From Argentina anserina (lineage: Eukaryota; Streptophyta; Magnoliopsida; Rosales; Rosaceae), in the NCBI RefSeq assembly GCF_933775445.1, contig NC_065876.1:5332001-5396000 (forward strand): a stretch of 64,000 nt of DNA, written 5' to 3'. The notes beneath the pieces are model-generated. The model was not told the DNA's origin, made no database searches, and saw only the letters and a program-made list of their open reading frames with translations. Of the stretch, positions 23,235 to 35,061 are shown in pieces. A program made the position numbers and the translations under genes. Every line of letters begins with the position of its first letter. Positions within the stretch are counted from its first letter, which is position 1.

Positions 23235-24620
23235 CTAAACGAGGAGTACCCTTTCAAGCTCAGCACTTTTTTGAACATAAAAGGCAGCACATGACCAAGG
23301 AGATTTACTAGGTCGAATTATTCTTTTTCTGAGTAATTCATTAATTTCATTTTTACAAAATTCCATAATTTCATGGTTCATCTGTATTGGTCTAGCTTTG
23401 GTATGGATATTACTTTCGTTGAATTCTTTTATATAAGGTAATGAAACGATATGTTTTTTCCTATGCCAAAATGTCGTAGGAAGATCAGAACATAGTTCTT
23501 TAATTATTTTTTCTTCGAAATTTTTAATTTTACTTTGAAGAGTGGTGTCTTGAAGTTGGTTGTCAATTCTTTTAAAATTAATTTCTTCTTTGAGAAAACT
23601 AATTTGTTTAGTTTTTGTCTGGATACGATTGATAGTTTTTGTAACTGAATTTTCTTGTAATGCCTTTAGAGTATGGATTTCAGGATTTGAAAGAAAATTA
23701 AATTTAACCGGTTCGTCAAAAGGGTAAGTAATGATTCCATCATAATTAACAAGGAAAGGGTAAATTAAGGTGATGAAAGGTAGACCTAAGATGAGCCTAT
23801 CAGTTAGGTCTTTTACTAGGACAAATGATGTTTTGTAACAAACTTTATTCTGGCAAATATGTGCTCTAGGGATTTCATATTTAATATTCATTTTTGAACC
23901 ATTTGCTGAACTGAGGGATTCTTTAGATTTTTCAAAATATTTTGAAGGTATTAAACCTTCTTGGATACAATTGAGGTCGGCTCCAGAATCTACAAGGGCT
24001 ATTGTCGTGAGTTCAAAGTCTTTTATCCTAAGTTGGATAGTAGTATACCATTTTTTGAGTTGAATGTGATTAATAACACTAAGAATATTGTGTTCAGATA
24101 CTTCTTCATCCTTTGGTATTTTATTTTCTTCATCTAATATTTCATTAACTGGAGGATTTTCTAAGTTAGAAAATGCATCATTTATTTTAATAATGTTTAA
24201 TTCTTGTTTGATATTTATATTGTCGTCTATAAGCTTAGAATGAGATTGTTGTCAAGTATGAATTTCTATTTTAATGTTCTTAATTTCTTGTTGTAAATCT
24301 TGGATAGTGATTTCTTTTTTACTTCTGTTGAACCTATCAAAGGTTGAGGTAAGACTGACTTTTGGTGAGGGAGTTTTACCAACATCTTCTTGGGTAATTA
24401 ATTTTTTTAGTTTTTTTAGGTACTCAGTTTTTAAGTCAGGATTATCAATTCTAGCAATTAAATCAATTAATAATTCTTGTTGTTCTTCTTGTTTAGAGAG
24501 AACATTAATTGTTTTACAACAAGCATCGTTGCAGCCAAAAGTGATTTCTTGAGAGGGGGAAGATCCTTCTTCTGATTCGGAAAAAGAGGATCCTGATAAA
24601 GATCTAATATCTTCACTCAT
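23235..24620 (-). pseudogene. Viral acidic spacer, aspartic protease and N-terminal RT
   Basis: One frame that begins with an acidic, Ser-rich spacer containing a CNDACC motif, is interrupted by an in-frame TGA at 24252-24254, then carries the retropepsin-like catalytic motif DSGAD (23976-23990) and the flap-side LILGLPF. It continues into the N-terminal reverse transcriptase and ends by frameshift near 23240. In the intact virus this would belong to the polyprotein. Confidence 0.8.
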
Positions 24621-24661
24621 GTCATTCTCTGAATCTGTATTTCTTAATTCTAATACTTTAA

Positions 24662-25064
24662 TTAGATTCTCTTTTCAACTGGTGTAAGTGTTAATTGGTT
24701 TATTGTAGTTTTAACCTGACATTCATTTGCAAAGTGACCGGTTTTATGACATTTAAAACATTTCGTTTTACTTTTATCAAAAGATCTTTTCTTTGAGTAA
24801 GGTTTTCGGTTTTTGTTCCAATTTTTCTTTGGCTTATTTTTTGAATAAAATTTGTCTGGTTCAAAATTTTCTCTTTTTTTGGAAATAAGGTTTGTGACGA
24901 CTAGACCTGGAATGATGAATAAATTTATTGGATGACTTTCTTCGTCTGGAGGGAGGTAAGGATGGTAAACCATATTGTTCACAAAAGTTCCCCAATTCAT
25001 ACTTGACTATGTTCTTTTCTGATTTTAGTTGGGAATTTAGTTTCATATCAATACACATTTTCAT
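24662..25064 (-). pseudogene. Viral capsid C-terminus with CCHC zinc knuckle
   Basis: Basic, Lys/Arg-rich sequence followed by CFKCHKTGHFANEC, the caulimovirid/retroviral zinc knuckle that binds nucleic acid. It spans two frames: the first is continuous with the capsid frame beyond the TGA at 25125 and ends near 24861, the second carries the knuckle and ends at 24662. A further frame change near 24665 separates it from the acidic spacer. Confidence 0.75.
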
Positions 25065-25124
25065 GCCTTCTTTTTGTATAACTGTAATTATATTTCCATA
25101 GGTTAAAGAGTCATAATTAATAAA

Positions 25125-26730
25125 TCATGTTTTATTACTGAGGACTTGTTTAATTTTGTGTGCAAAGAGTTTGGGAAGACCATTTATGAATTTTTCTTTC
25201 CAAAATGGTTGGTTACTATCATCTCGAAGCATTACTCTGGATATGAAAACATCTTTGTACCATTTAAAATCACTTAAGGTTGGGCATTTTAAGTTACTGA
25301 GTTGATCATGAATTCGAGAAGTGATATGACTCGGAGTACCTATAAAATGTTGGATGATTGTATAAAATAAGGTATTTATTGCATCTGAAACCCCCATATT
25401 ACAACGTTCGTCAAAGATTGGGGTTCCATCCGGTTCACATTGTATTGCATGTTTAATATCGGACCTTGCATCAGCGGTGAGATGTTTTTCCCACCAAGAA
25501 TGCAGCATTCCGGTGAACCCAGAGGATAGAATATCAATAATTTCTGGTTGTGTGAAGTTGTGATTTGTGATGTAACTATTTGTTGCCATTGACATGTGAT
25601 GTAGTTTATTTAAGATCTCTTGTTCTGATAAATTATCAATGTTCCATTCATAAGTTTTGTCAGAAGACACTGCAAATTGTATATTTGAATGAGTGCTTGG
25701 TTGAATATCTATTGGAAGTGGCCTTTCAGTCCAATTTCTTGAATGTTGTCTCTTTGGTCGCATTATTCGATCAATATTCAAAGTTTGGAATGCTTTGTCT
25801 AATTGAGAAATTATGGTTGAATCGCTATCAAAAGTAGAATCAAGAGTTTGTTTCGTATTGATCACAGAGATTGTATTAGATGATCTTGGTTCATTTTTTA
25901 GATTCTTTAATAATTTTTCTATTTTTTGAATTGAATTTGTAGGCGTGACAGTTGGTTTACTATTGAAGTGAATTATGAGAGATTCTGTTTTAGGGTTAGG
26001 TAGAATGTGAACTTTAGATGTAACATGATCAAGTGTTGTTTCTATTTTGTCTAATTGTTCTCCAATAGTAACTAAATAATTATTTGTGTAATTATTTTGT
26101 TCAATAATCTTCTTAGCATCTGGGTTAAGTTCCTTAACTTTTGGATCTTCAGAAGGATTTTTAAAAGGCGAAGCTAAAACTGGGCTTGATTTATGATTAA
26201 AAACTATGGTTTCTGAAGGAGGATGACTAGAAGAAATGGTGTTAGTTTGGGTTGAATTAGGAACGACAGTTTGCCATCTTGTTTTTGTTAAAGTCTGAAT
26301 GTTTTTATGTTCATTTAATTGGTCTAGGAAATCAAGAAAGAATATTTCAGTTTTTGTTTCTTGCATCAAGTTTTGCCAATCTTTAAATAATTGTTTTCTT
26401 TGGTTTTCAAAAGGAAATTTCATCCTAAAAAGGTTTCTCCTAAGGATGTTTTCTTTAGCTTTTAAATAAGTATCTAATTTAGAATAATCGATTTTGAATG
26501 GTTGATTAAGCGTATTTATATGAGGATTTTCTGGAGGAACTACAATAAAATCTGAAGCTGTTGGGGATGTTGGAGAGTTTTGTCTTTCTTCAACAGTTGT
26601 ATTATTATTATTTTCAGTTTCAGTATAATTTGGGTAGCTGACTTGTTCATTTGTCCTTATACTATTAATTCTTAAATTCTGAACTTGTTCTTCTAATTCT
26701 TTTATTCGAATTTCTCTGATGAAATATTAT
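25125..26730 (-). pseudogene. Viral capsid (gag-like) region
   Basis: The open frame begins around 26730 without an ATG; the first ATG is 26423. The upstream part includes a helical stretch (KELEEQVQNLRINS) and YLKAKENILRR, the region linking movement protein and capsid. The body has the capsid-like central domain (IIDILSSGFTGMLHSWWEKHL, LSDFKWYKDVFISRVMLRDD, KFINGLPKLFAHKI). It ends at an in-frame TGA (25125-25127). The missing start and the overlap with the end of the movement-protein frame suggest one original polyprotein split by a frame change at about 26702-26740. Confidence 0.75.
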
Positions 26731-27805
26731 CAAGTTCTACGTCACGATCACGGCGAGACATAGAATATGCAGTGGTTGAGCCGGCAAATGATTGTCTGGA
26801 AGTTGCAAAAGAATGCCTAGAGGAACTTCCTATTTCTTGAATTCTTGGTGTTCTGCTAATTTTTGAATTTTGGAAGTTAATTCTTATAGTTCCATCATTG
26901 TATTGACGAATAGAATCTAAATCAGAAAGATTGCGTTGAGTATTTGTTGGTTGGTATTCATTGGTAAGAGACCATTCAGCCGGAAGATGAACATCCGACC
27001 ATCTGATAGTTTGCGGGACAGTGATGTTTGCATTATTTTGACTGCTTTGAATTAACAAGGTTTGGCTCTTAGGACTTCTATTAATGGCTTGAAAATTCAT
27101 ATTTGTGCCAGTAACTTTGTAATGGATTCGGTAGATTAAAGCAAGTGGTTGGGTTCCTTCAAGGATATTGTATCCTGAGGTTTTAATGTTTAAAGTTAAA
27201 AATTTTAAGATATGAGGGTCACTTAGGCTGATTGAAAAGTCTGGGAAACAATTAAAGTGAACTGGTCCATTAAAAAGACTTGATTCGATTAGACCAAGGG
27301 TACTATCAGTGAAGTTGGTAAATCTTGCATCTCTTAGATATAAGAGAATAGAGGCATTAAGACCAAGTCTTGTTAAAGGTTTAATATCAATTTGAACTAA
27401 GCCAATATGAAGGAAATGGTGACCATCTTTCTGATATTTTTTAATTGAATCTGGAATGAGAAGTTGGCAAGTTTCATGTTGTTTACTCAAGGCGTAAACT
27501 TGTTCTACTGACTTAATGTGGTGTTCTCCCTTAAAGGCTGTAAGATTCCATTTTTTCCTATAAATTTCACTGGTAGGTACTTTAGGTATGTTCCAATCAT
27601 TAGGGTCAATATTATCATTTGACTGGTATTCGATCTGTTCTTCATTAACAATATCTGGGATCCTATTCAAGGAGAAACTAGACCCTCGAGAAGAGACTGA
27701 ATTGGATCTAAAAAGTCTGCTCATTGTGTTAGATGGAAGAGATCTGGTACTAGACTTAAAAAGGCAGTGAATTGACTTCAGAATACTTAGACCTAAGGGT
27801 AACAC
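26702..27805 (-). CDS. Viral movement protein (30K superfamily)
   Basis: An intact 367-codon frame; a second Met lies about 27 residues in (27724-27726). The central part (GLVQIDIKPLTRLGLNASIL, LRDARFTNFTDSTLGLIESS, then FNCFPDFSISL) follows the 30K-type movement proteins that alter plasmodesmata. In florendoviruses the movement domain is the first part of a large polyprotein; here it ends separately at 26702 because the following capsid frame differs. It lies first after the primer site and leader, as expected. Confidence 0.72.
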   Translation of the reverse strand: MLPLGLSILKSIHCLFKSSTRSLPSNTMSRLFRSNSVSSRGSSFSLNRIPDIVNEEQIEYQSNDNIDPNDWNIPKVPTSEIYRKKWNLTAFKGEHHIKSVEQVYALSKQHETCQLLIPDSIKKYQKDGHHFLHIGLVQIDIKPLTRLGLNASILLYLRDARFTNFTDSTLGLIESSLFNGPVHFNCFPDFSISLSDPHILKFLTLNIKTSGYNILEGTQPLALIYRIHYKVTGTNMNFQAINRSPKSQTLLIQSSQNNANITVPQTIRWSDVHLPAEWSLTNEYQPTNTQRNLSDLDSIRQYNDGTIRINFQNSKISRTPRIQEIGSSSRHSFATSRQSFAGSTTAYSMSRRDRDVELDNISSEKFE

Positions 27806-28154
27806 TCTTCTCGGTTCCGCTCATGCCGTATCCGCTCATGCCTCACTCGGGACTTAGTGTTTGGACCTGGAAAACTTACTGTTTGGTTGGAGAAGAAGGA
27901 AACCCAGAAACCTAGTAAATAGAAGTAAATTCCTAAAATTTTAAGAATAGAAACAGAAATAGAAGCAAGTAACACAATAAATAGAGGATTTAAAGATTCA
28001 ACTCAAGGACCACTCTAGGAGGCTAGGCCTTCCAATCGGGGATTGAGAAGTGTTAATAAATAGATCGACTTAGGATCCACGCTTAGGAGGCAGAGCCTCC
28101 ACCTGGGGACTAAGAAGTTTAAAAAGCAGAGATTAATTACTTACAACTCTTACG
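27806..28154 (-). other. Viral leader between primer site and first ORF
   Basis: About 350 bases without a long frame. It has two related segments around gaggcagagcctc (a short hairpin, about 28088-28100) and aggaggctaggcc (about 28017-28030). Caulimovirid leaders are typically structured; no further element is claimed. Confidence 0.5.
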
Positions 28155-28166
28155 GCTCTGATACCA
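28155..28166 (-). other. Primer binding site for initiator tRNA-Met
   Basis: On the minus strand TGGTATCAGAGC, the 12-nt complement of the 3' end of plant initiator tRNA-Met, used to prime minus-strand DNA synthesis in caulimovirids. It overlaps the inner edge of the 5' terminal repeat. Confidence 0.9.
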
Positions 28167-28224
28167 GAGACCACGGAAGCATGTATTACAATGTTTTAAT
28201 TGCTTATTACTAGGAGATGACTAT
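28161..28224 (-). repeat. Terminal redundancy of the endogenous virus, 5' copy
   Basis: 64 bases identical to 20260-20323. The outer end merges with a TA/TG microsatellite, so the exact junction is ambiguous by a few bases. Confidence 0.92.
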
Positions 28225-28369
28225 ATATATATATGTGTGTGTGTGTGTTGATCCTCATTAATCCACAAGAAATGACGTATCAAAGCATCAACGGGTCAGC
28301 AAATTAACAATCCTTCAATTATAATGGAGCATATTAATGAAATGCTTATATATATATAATTCATATTCA

Positions 28370-28744
28370 GAGTGAAGCTTCACTCTGAAATTATAGAGTG
28401 AAGTTTCAATTTTAGCACACTTTTCGGTTAAATTTTTCACCATAAGTGATTCAATATTTAGATATGTTATTCAAGATCATCTCTACAAAGTTTCATCTAA
28501 TTCGACAATGGCTTGAGTTTTTAAAATTGAGATTTACACGAACGGTTCATGTTGAACATTTTTAATTCATTCATTGATTTAATCTAATTTCAATACCTTA
28601 ACAATGTCCGAATTAGACGAAATTTTGTAGAAATTATCTGGAATAACATACGTAAATATTGAATTGCTTATGATGAAAAAATTTGACCGAAAAGTGTGTC
28701 AAAATTACTTCACTCTTTAATTTCAGTGTGAAGCTTCACTTTGG
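28370..28744. mobile_element. MITE-like element with inverted repeats of about 65 bp
   Basis: The left end (agagtgaagcttcactctg, running through tagcacacttttcggt to about 28436) is matched in reverse by the right end (28676-28744, ending gtgaagcttcacttt). The interior is AT-rich and non-coding. A partial relative is at 57618-57815. Confidence 0.7.
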
Positions 28745-28967
28745 ATAGAGACTAGTGTAATATATATATACCGATTTTCTCAAATAAGAAGGTCCGCACC
28801 AATAGTTTTGAGGGCCTTAACGATCACCAAATTATCTGAAAATTTGCAGAGATGATATACACAATATTATATAGATACTAGACAGTTGAGATGAAGAAAT
28901 TTGATCGAAAAGTTATGTAAAAATATAAATCCGCACCAAAACAGTGGTACAGACCTCCGCATTCAAT

Positions 28968-29013
<46 letters not shown>

Positions 29014-31293
29014 GTGTAGATTTCTCATCTATATACAGAGACTATGAAGATTACAGTCCTTGATATTTTAGATCAAAACCCATTCTATAGTTAGCCATAA
29101 CATCTTCATTATATACCTGCGCAAATTTTTGGCCTAGTGAACATGAACATAAAGATAAGAGAGGATTTGGTTTTCCCATATGTCAATGAATTTGAAAGGA
29201 GGAAAAGGAGAGATGAGGCATGTGAGTAGTCTCATTCTCTCAAGGGAAATGTCTTGATCCACCCCAACATACCGACATACCATCTTCACGAATCACAATC
29301 ACTTAAGAGGACCATTGCTCCACACCAATTCGAATTTCCCGGAATAATTTCAACTTCCCAAACCAAACGAATACTTCTAATACATTATTTGTCATTACAT
29401 GTAGACTTTTCTCCCTTCTTGGAATTGGATGACTATCTATAAAAATGTCTTATTTTTATTTCTTAATTGTCAAAATTCTTTAATAGTGCAGAGCTATATG
29501 GCTGTTATAGTTGGATGCAATTATCTAATTTAATTTGCTTGTATTATTGCAGAGCCCTCGTTATGGATTCGAGTATAATGATGAAGGGACAAGGTAGACT
29601 AGTCTTTGAAAGTCGAGTGCCTGGCTTCGTAAGTAAATGGAATCACCCAATCCAGTACCTAAATCTTTGAGATACTCAATTATGGCTTCTTGCCACATTT
29701 TTTCTTAATCGATATCTCAATGATTTGCTCTTTGATATTCTTCCATATAACTCATCTATATCTTTCTTTTTTAATCAGATTTGGTTCCTTAGGTGAGCTC
29801 ACGGATATTTTGCTTTTGATCAAAATGAATTCACGGATTGGTATTCGCATACAATACACATTTCTAGCTTATCATTTTATAAAAAAAGTGATTCTAGATA
29901 CACCTCTATATTTATTATTTATATCTCATTTAATTGTTGTAAAAATTTAAATCTTATTTTACTCCTATAAACTCTCATCTTATTTTTTTAATTCACATTT
30001 ACAAATTAACCTCTTCAATATACATCAGGCCTCCATTTTTCATTGAAACATACTATATTATGGGAATTTGATCAAATTCAATTTAACATTTGTTGTAGTA
30101 GAGTTGTAAAGTGTCATGTTGAAAAATTTTATTTCTAATTTTTCTACTGTGTTCTCTGTGGGATCATCATTTTACTTTTTTTCTTGTGTCTTATATATCC
30201 ATGCATAGCATGATGATACAAGTGTGAGAGTAATAGAAATTTTGAATACAATGATCATTTCACTTTGTTTCACTCTCTTTAGTCATTCACGTAATCACAT
30301 ATTGTTAATCAATTTTATGAAACTAATATATATTAATTGACATATATTAGATCGTTGTTTTTAATTTGAAGTGATTAAATATCAGGTTTGAACTAGACAT
30401 ATGAGAATAAAGATTGAATCAATACATTTTTAGATTGAAACATAAGAAGATGAGAATGAAAAATGAAAAAAGGTGTAAATATAAATTAAAGAGGTAAATT
30501 TGAAAAATCAGGAAAAAAATTGATGATGGAGGTTTAGACTATAATTGTGGAGGTGTATCTAGAATCAATCTATAAAAAAACATTAGAATCGTCCATTTTC
30601 AAAAAAAAATATATCTAGAAATGAATATGAACCAAGGCAAGAGAAAAAAAAAAGGTCACCAGCTTCGGGCTTAATGGTTATAAACCTCAAAAACTCATAA
30701 TCAAAACTCCAATTTGTAAGTTGCACAAGTTTTCTTCCACAATTCAAATTGTAATCATGGTTTAAGTTGGGTTTCAAAACATTAGCTGATTATCGTACCA
30801 TACAACTCATCAAATATGTAGTCAATTGGGGAAACATGAGTACGAAAGATGAATAAACAAGAGATGTGGATGTGGATGTGGATGCGATCAGAATTTCCAT
30901 GGAAGTACATGTCAAATCCCTCATACAGAAGGGTTTTAATGCCAGAAAACAAAGAAACGGAATAAGAAAACTGAAGAAAGCAACTTGACAACGGTACACA
31001 CGTGGACACTGCTCACATCAGCATCGCAGTGAAATATTTATTTTGCTCAATAAAAGTATGTTTTGGTTTTGTTTATGAGAAGTGAGAACAAGAGGTTTTC
31101 TTTCTTTCTTTAATTTGGCCAAAAAGCCACAAACTTGGCTCACTTTTCTCTCCAAAACTCACACGCACAAACACTCCTGTGTCTTCACTAAGCAAACAGA
31201 AAGCAGCAAATCAAAGAAAGATTGCTCCTTCTATCATCATCATCATCATCATCTTCTTCTTCTTCTTCTTCTTCAAATCCCATAGTCTCTGAA
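28745..31293. other. AT-rich intergenic DNA before the ABHD17-like gene
   Basis: Holds a second MITE-type stretch (28800-28930, with gaaatttgatcgaaaag), a TA microsatellite (28974-29010), about 1.9 kb with no recognisable coding, and the leader of the next gene, including a TCA/TTC trinucleotide run (31234-31274). Confidence 0.45.
28974..29010. repeat. TA dinucleotide microsatellite
   Basis: About eighteen uninterrupted TA units. Confidence 0.95.
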
Positions 31294-34200
31294 ATGGGTG
31301 GGGTTACTTCATCCATGGCTGCAAAGCTTGCTTTTTTCCCACCAAACCCACCTTCCTACAAGGTCATTAAGGACAACCCAACTGGGCTCTTGCTCATGGA
31401 CGCTTTTCCGCACCGTGAAAACGTCGACGTTTTGAAGTTTCCGACCCGCCGCGGCAATGAGATCGTCGCCGTCTATGTCCGCCACCCAATGGCTTCCACC
31501 ACCGTGCTGTATTCTCATGGCAACGCTACTGATATAGGCCAGATGTATGAGCTCTTCATTGAATTGAGTATTCACCTGCGTGTTAATCTCATGGGGTAAG
31601 CTAATTTTGAATACCGTTTACTCCAAATTTGAGTTTCATTGTGTCTGTGATTGGTTATTGTGTTCTGTAGAGTGTTTGTTGGTGATTTTGTAATGTATCC
31701 ATTTGAGAATTTTGGCTAAGTTTGCTGTGTGTTTTGATTGGATTGGGGACTGTGCAAAATTCTAGTGTTTGTTCTGTTGACATGAGTTGTGAACTCGTCC
31801 AAGGAGTGCTTCAGTTATTGAAATTGTTGTGTTGTTATATCTGGACTGAAGCTAAGGAACTTGATTATTCTTGTCTGATATTATGTGCGAATTGTTTGGG
31901 TCTGTACTTTGATTAGGAGCCCACAAATGTTTGATTCGGAGATATCTGATCACTGGTTTTAGCAGTGAAGTTCAAAGCTTTTTCGATCTTGGTAGAGTTG
32001 GATTGCCATTTAGAGATAAACAGGAGGTTTGCGACTGGTGGTGTTTGTTGTCATTTTGGGATTTGATTGTAAAGTGGATGAACTGCTTGCTTGGGACCGG
32101 GTGATAGGTAGATATTTTAAGTGTTATGGTTAGGGAAGCATGAAAGTTTCAACTAATACTGTTCACAGTTAAGGCGATGGTTATAATGTGATTATAAAAC
32201 GTACCTGTCATGTTGTCTGAAGATTCTTTAAGCCCCTGGGAAGTTAGGTAGCATGGGTTTTATATATTGTACTAAGTTCTTTTATTTAGCCTCACATCAT
32301 GTCATGTCAAGAGACGGTCCTGCCTAAAATAGCACACTCAATTGATACTATTCATCAATTTAACATGAACGGTCTCAAACTCAAATGTGTTACAATGTAT
32401 TTTTTTATTTTTTTTAATGTATTATGTATCTTTTAATTTATATACTATCATTTAATTGCAATTTACTTTTATAAATTGAATAAATGTATTATGAAAAATT
32501 AACACTTGAAATTTATTTCATAAAAATTTAAATTACATGAAATTTAACTAATAAAAATAAAAATTATCTTATAATGAAATATTACTTTTTATCTTATTTC
32601 ATAAAAATTTGAATTAAAATTACATGACAACTTAACTAATTTAAATTTCATAAATTATATTTAATGGTTAAAAAAATACAAATTTGAATTAAAATTACAT
32701 GACAACTTAACTAATTTAAATTTCATAAATTATATTTAATGGTTAAAAAATACTAGTACATAATTATTCAGTGTATCATCTGATATATTCGAATAATAGT
32801 CATTTGCATGCATTTTAATTATACTTATTTCCGGAAGCAAAGTTGAAAATTACTCGTTATATTTTAAATGATTATTATTTGTCGTTTTTATTTGTAATTT
32901 AGTTAAAAATTATTAGTTTTAATAAGTGATTAATTTTTATTGGTTCATTAAAAATGATTAGTTTTATATCGGTAGTGTTGTTGTATATTTTTTAAGCTAT
33001 TACATTAAAAAAATACAAGTTTAATTCACGTTTAGTGTTGTAGTATATTATTTCAACAAAGAAAAATACAATTTTCTTTTTCAAATAATGAAATATATAT
33101 ATATATATATATTCACTAAAAATGTTGTTATGTATTTATGAAATTATTCACCAAATCAACAATAAAAAATAGTTTTAGAGGCGGGATCCACGTGTTCTAG
33201 TGTGCCATGAGCTATTTTTGGTCCTTTCGGGCTACTTCTAGCACACTTTTGTGGCACACTAGCCTAAGGGTTGGAGACGAAATGTGCTACAATTGGGGAA
33301 TTGTGGCAGAATAGCCCATGGATTGGAGATGACCTTAGAGGCTAGCCATGAAGGTGAAGGTCTTTTGGCATTCAAAATTTTAATATATTGCCCACACCCA
33401 AAATACTGGTTGTCTCCCGTACCTGGGTTTCAGCTAGAATTGTATTATCGATTTGGATTATCCTTCCAAGTTGAGTAGCATTGTTCTTTTGATGGGTAAT
33501 GTGCTATGCCAGACACTCAGAGTTATAAGTCCCTTGTATTCTTTGGGAAACTGGAAATAGATGTCTCTAGGATTGTCAAAAATGTGCACAGCCTTTGCAT
33601 TTTTGTTGTCAAATCCCTTTGTTTCATTGGAGTATTTTAGTAAATGATACTGAATCAACCTCTAATACATATTTGCTACTCCAGATTCTATTTCTTCTAA
33701 TTGATCATATTCAGTTTCTTTTGCAGCTTCGTATGTTTTATTAGCAATTAAGTAGGCAGATTATGCAAAAACTAAAGCCAGAAGATACATTTTTAAGAGA
33801 CTTTATTTTATAAGTTGCATGAGAAAGATTCTGAACCTTATTATTTGAACATGTGCAGGTATGATTACTCTGGGTATGGGCAGTCAACAGGCAAGGTAAC
33901 TGCAGCGTGAATCATGAATTTATTGTGATTTACTCTAATAGAAATGTTCGCTGACACTAGTTTGTATGCCTTTCGGCAGCCAAGTGAACATAATACTTAT
34001 GCAGATATTGAAGCTGCATATAATTGTCTTGAAGAGAGGTATGGTGCGAAGCAGGAGAACATAATCCTCTACGGTCAATCTGTCGGAAGTGGTCCTACTG
34101 TTGATCTTGCTGTCCGTTTGCCCCAACTAAGAGCCATTGTTCTGCATAGCCCGATATTATCAGGGTTAAGAGTCATGTATTCTGTGAAGCGCAGTTATTG

Positions 34201-35061
34201 GTTTGATATCTACAAGGTGAGTCCTTAGTATGACGACCATTATCAGTATTCTATCTAGAGAATATTGATGCTTGTGTATCTGACTGGAGCTGATTGTCAT
34301 TATTATGTGCAGAACATTGATAAGATTCCTCTGGTGAAATGTCCTGTGCTGGTAATACATGTAAGTACTCAGATCTGTAATCCTGCATTTTGTTCTGTTG
34401 CTTTTCTCTACACCTGTGACAGAAGGTTTTATTTCAAGTTTTGCAATAGGATAAACATGCATTCAAAAGTTCATTCTCATGCGGAGGTGATCGATGTGAG
34501 CTGAAAGTGTACATGTTTCTGATTGTTATTCTTCTACAGGGAACATGTGATGAAGTAGTTGACTGTTCTCACGGCAAGCAACTTTGGCTACTTTGCCAAG
34601 AGAAATACGAACCTCTATGGCTCAAAGGTGGAAATCACTGCAATTTGGAACTCTTTCCGGAATATATTAGACATCTCAACAAGTTCATAACCACTGTTGA
34701 AAAAGCGCCTCCACGCAAGTTGAGTTCAAGGAAAAGCACGGACTGTGTGGAACGTCCTAGGCGCAGTGTTGAATATCCTAGGCACAGTGTTGATTACTAT
34801 GAGCTTCCAAGGAAGAGTACTGACAAGAGAGAAAAATCGAGGAAAAGCACCGATAGAAGACCTGAAAAGCTGAAACTTAATGAGTACAAGTTAAATAACA
34901 GTGACAAGCTAGAGAAGTTTAGGATCTCTGATGATCAGATAGAGAGGTCCCGAAGGAGCGTCGAATACCATCATGGGAGAACATCTAGGAGAGGCATTGA
35001 CCATCAGCTAGAAAAACCTAGGATCAGTGTCAACTGGCTGGACAGAATTCGAGCTGGGTAA
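31294..35061 (+). CDS. ABHD17-like alpha/beta hydrolase
   Basis: Five exons: 31294-31595, 33859-33895, 33980-34216, 34313-34360, 34540-35061. All are in phase with GT-AG introns and give 381 residues. The start [20 protein letters not shown] is typical of the plant family. The fold is visible as [14 protein letters not shown] (oxyanion turn), [12 protein letters not shown], the nucleophile elbow GQSVGSGPT, the acid in GTCDEVVD and the His in GGNHCNLE. Animal ABHD17 proteins remove palmitate from membrane proteins; the plant substrates are unknown to me. The C-terminal 115 residues are an unusual basic extension with repeats of R(K/R)S(T/V)(D/E), for example RKSTD and RRSVEY, candidate phosphorylation sites. 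Intron 1 is 2.3 kb and carries an AT-rich insertion. Confident call. Confidence 0.92.
32330..33340. repeat. AT-rich insertion in intron 1 of the ABHD17-like gene
   Basis: About 1 kb of strongly AT-rich sequence unlike the rest of the intron, with a 75-bp tandem duplication (32605-32679 and 32680-32754). A related outer text (tagcacac... near both ends, 32330 and 33237) suggests a non-autonomous transposon, but I could not define the exact ends. Confidence 0.4.

Larger units (their letters stand above)
20260..28224 (-). mobile_element. Endogenous caulimovirid (florendovirus-like), full-length, degraded
   Basis: Minus-strand order: tRNA-Met primer site, leader, movement protein, capsid region with CCHC knuckle, aspartic protease, reverse transcriptase-RNase H, then a second ORF overlapping the end of the polymerase. 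There is no integrase and no LTR of normal length, so it is a pararetrovirus rather than a retrotransposon. The ends share 64 identical bases (20260-20323 and 28161-28224), making one genome unit of 7901 bp, inserted in a TA-rich microsatellite. Genome layout, size, ORF2 position and TA target preference all match what is known of florendoviruses; the genus call is inference. The main coding region is interrupted six times (see its parts), so this copy cannot express its full polyprotein. Confidence 0.88.

Noticed and set aside
20260..28224. LTR retrotransposon with very short LTRs
   Set aside because: The repeats are only 64 bp, no integrase exists, and a movement protein and overlapping ORF2 are present, so a pararetrovirus fits better.
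31222..31293. Poly-Ser N-terminal extension of the ABHD17-like protein
   Set aside because: It would need a TTG start and comes from the TCA/TTC leader repeat; ATG 31294 fits the family start.
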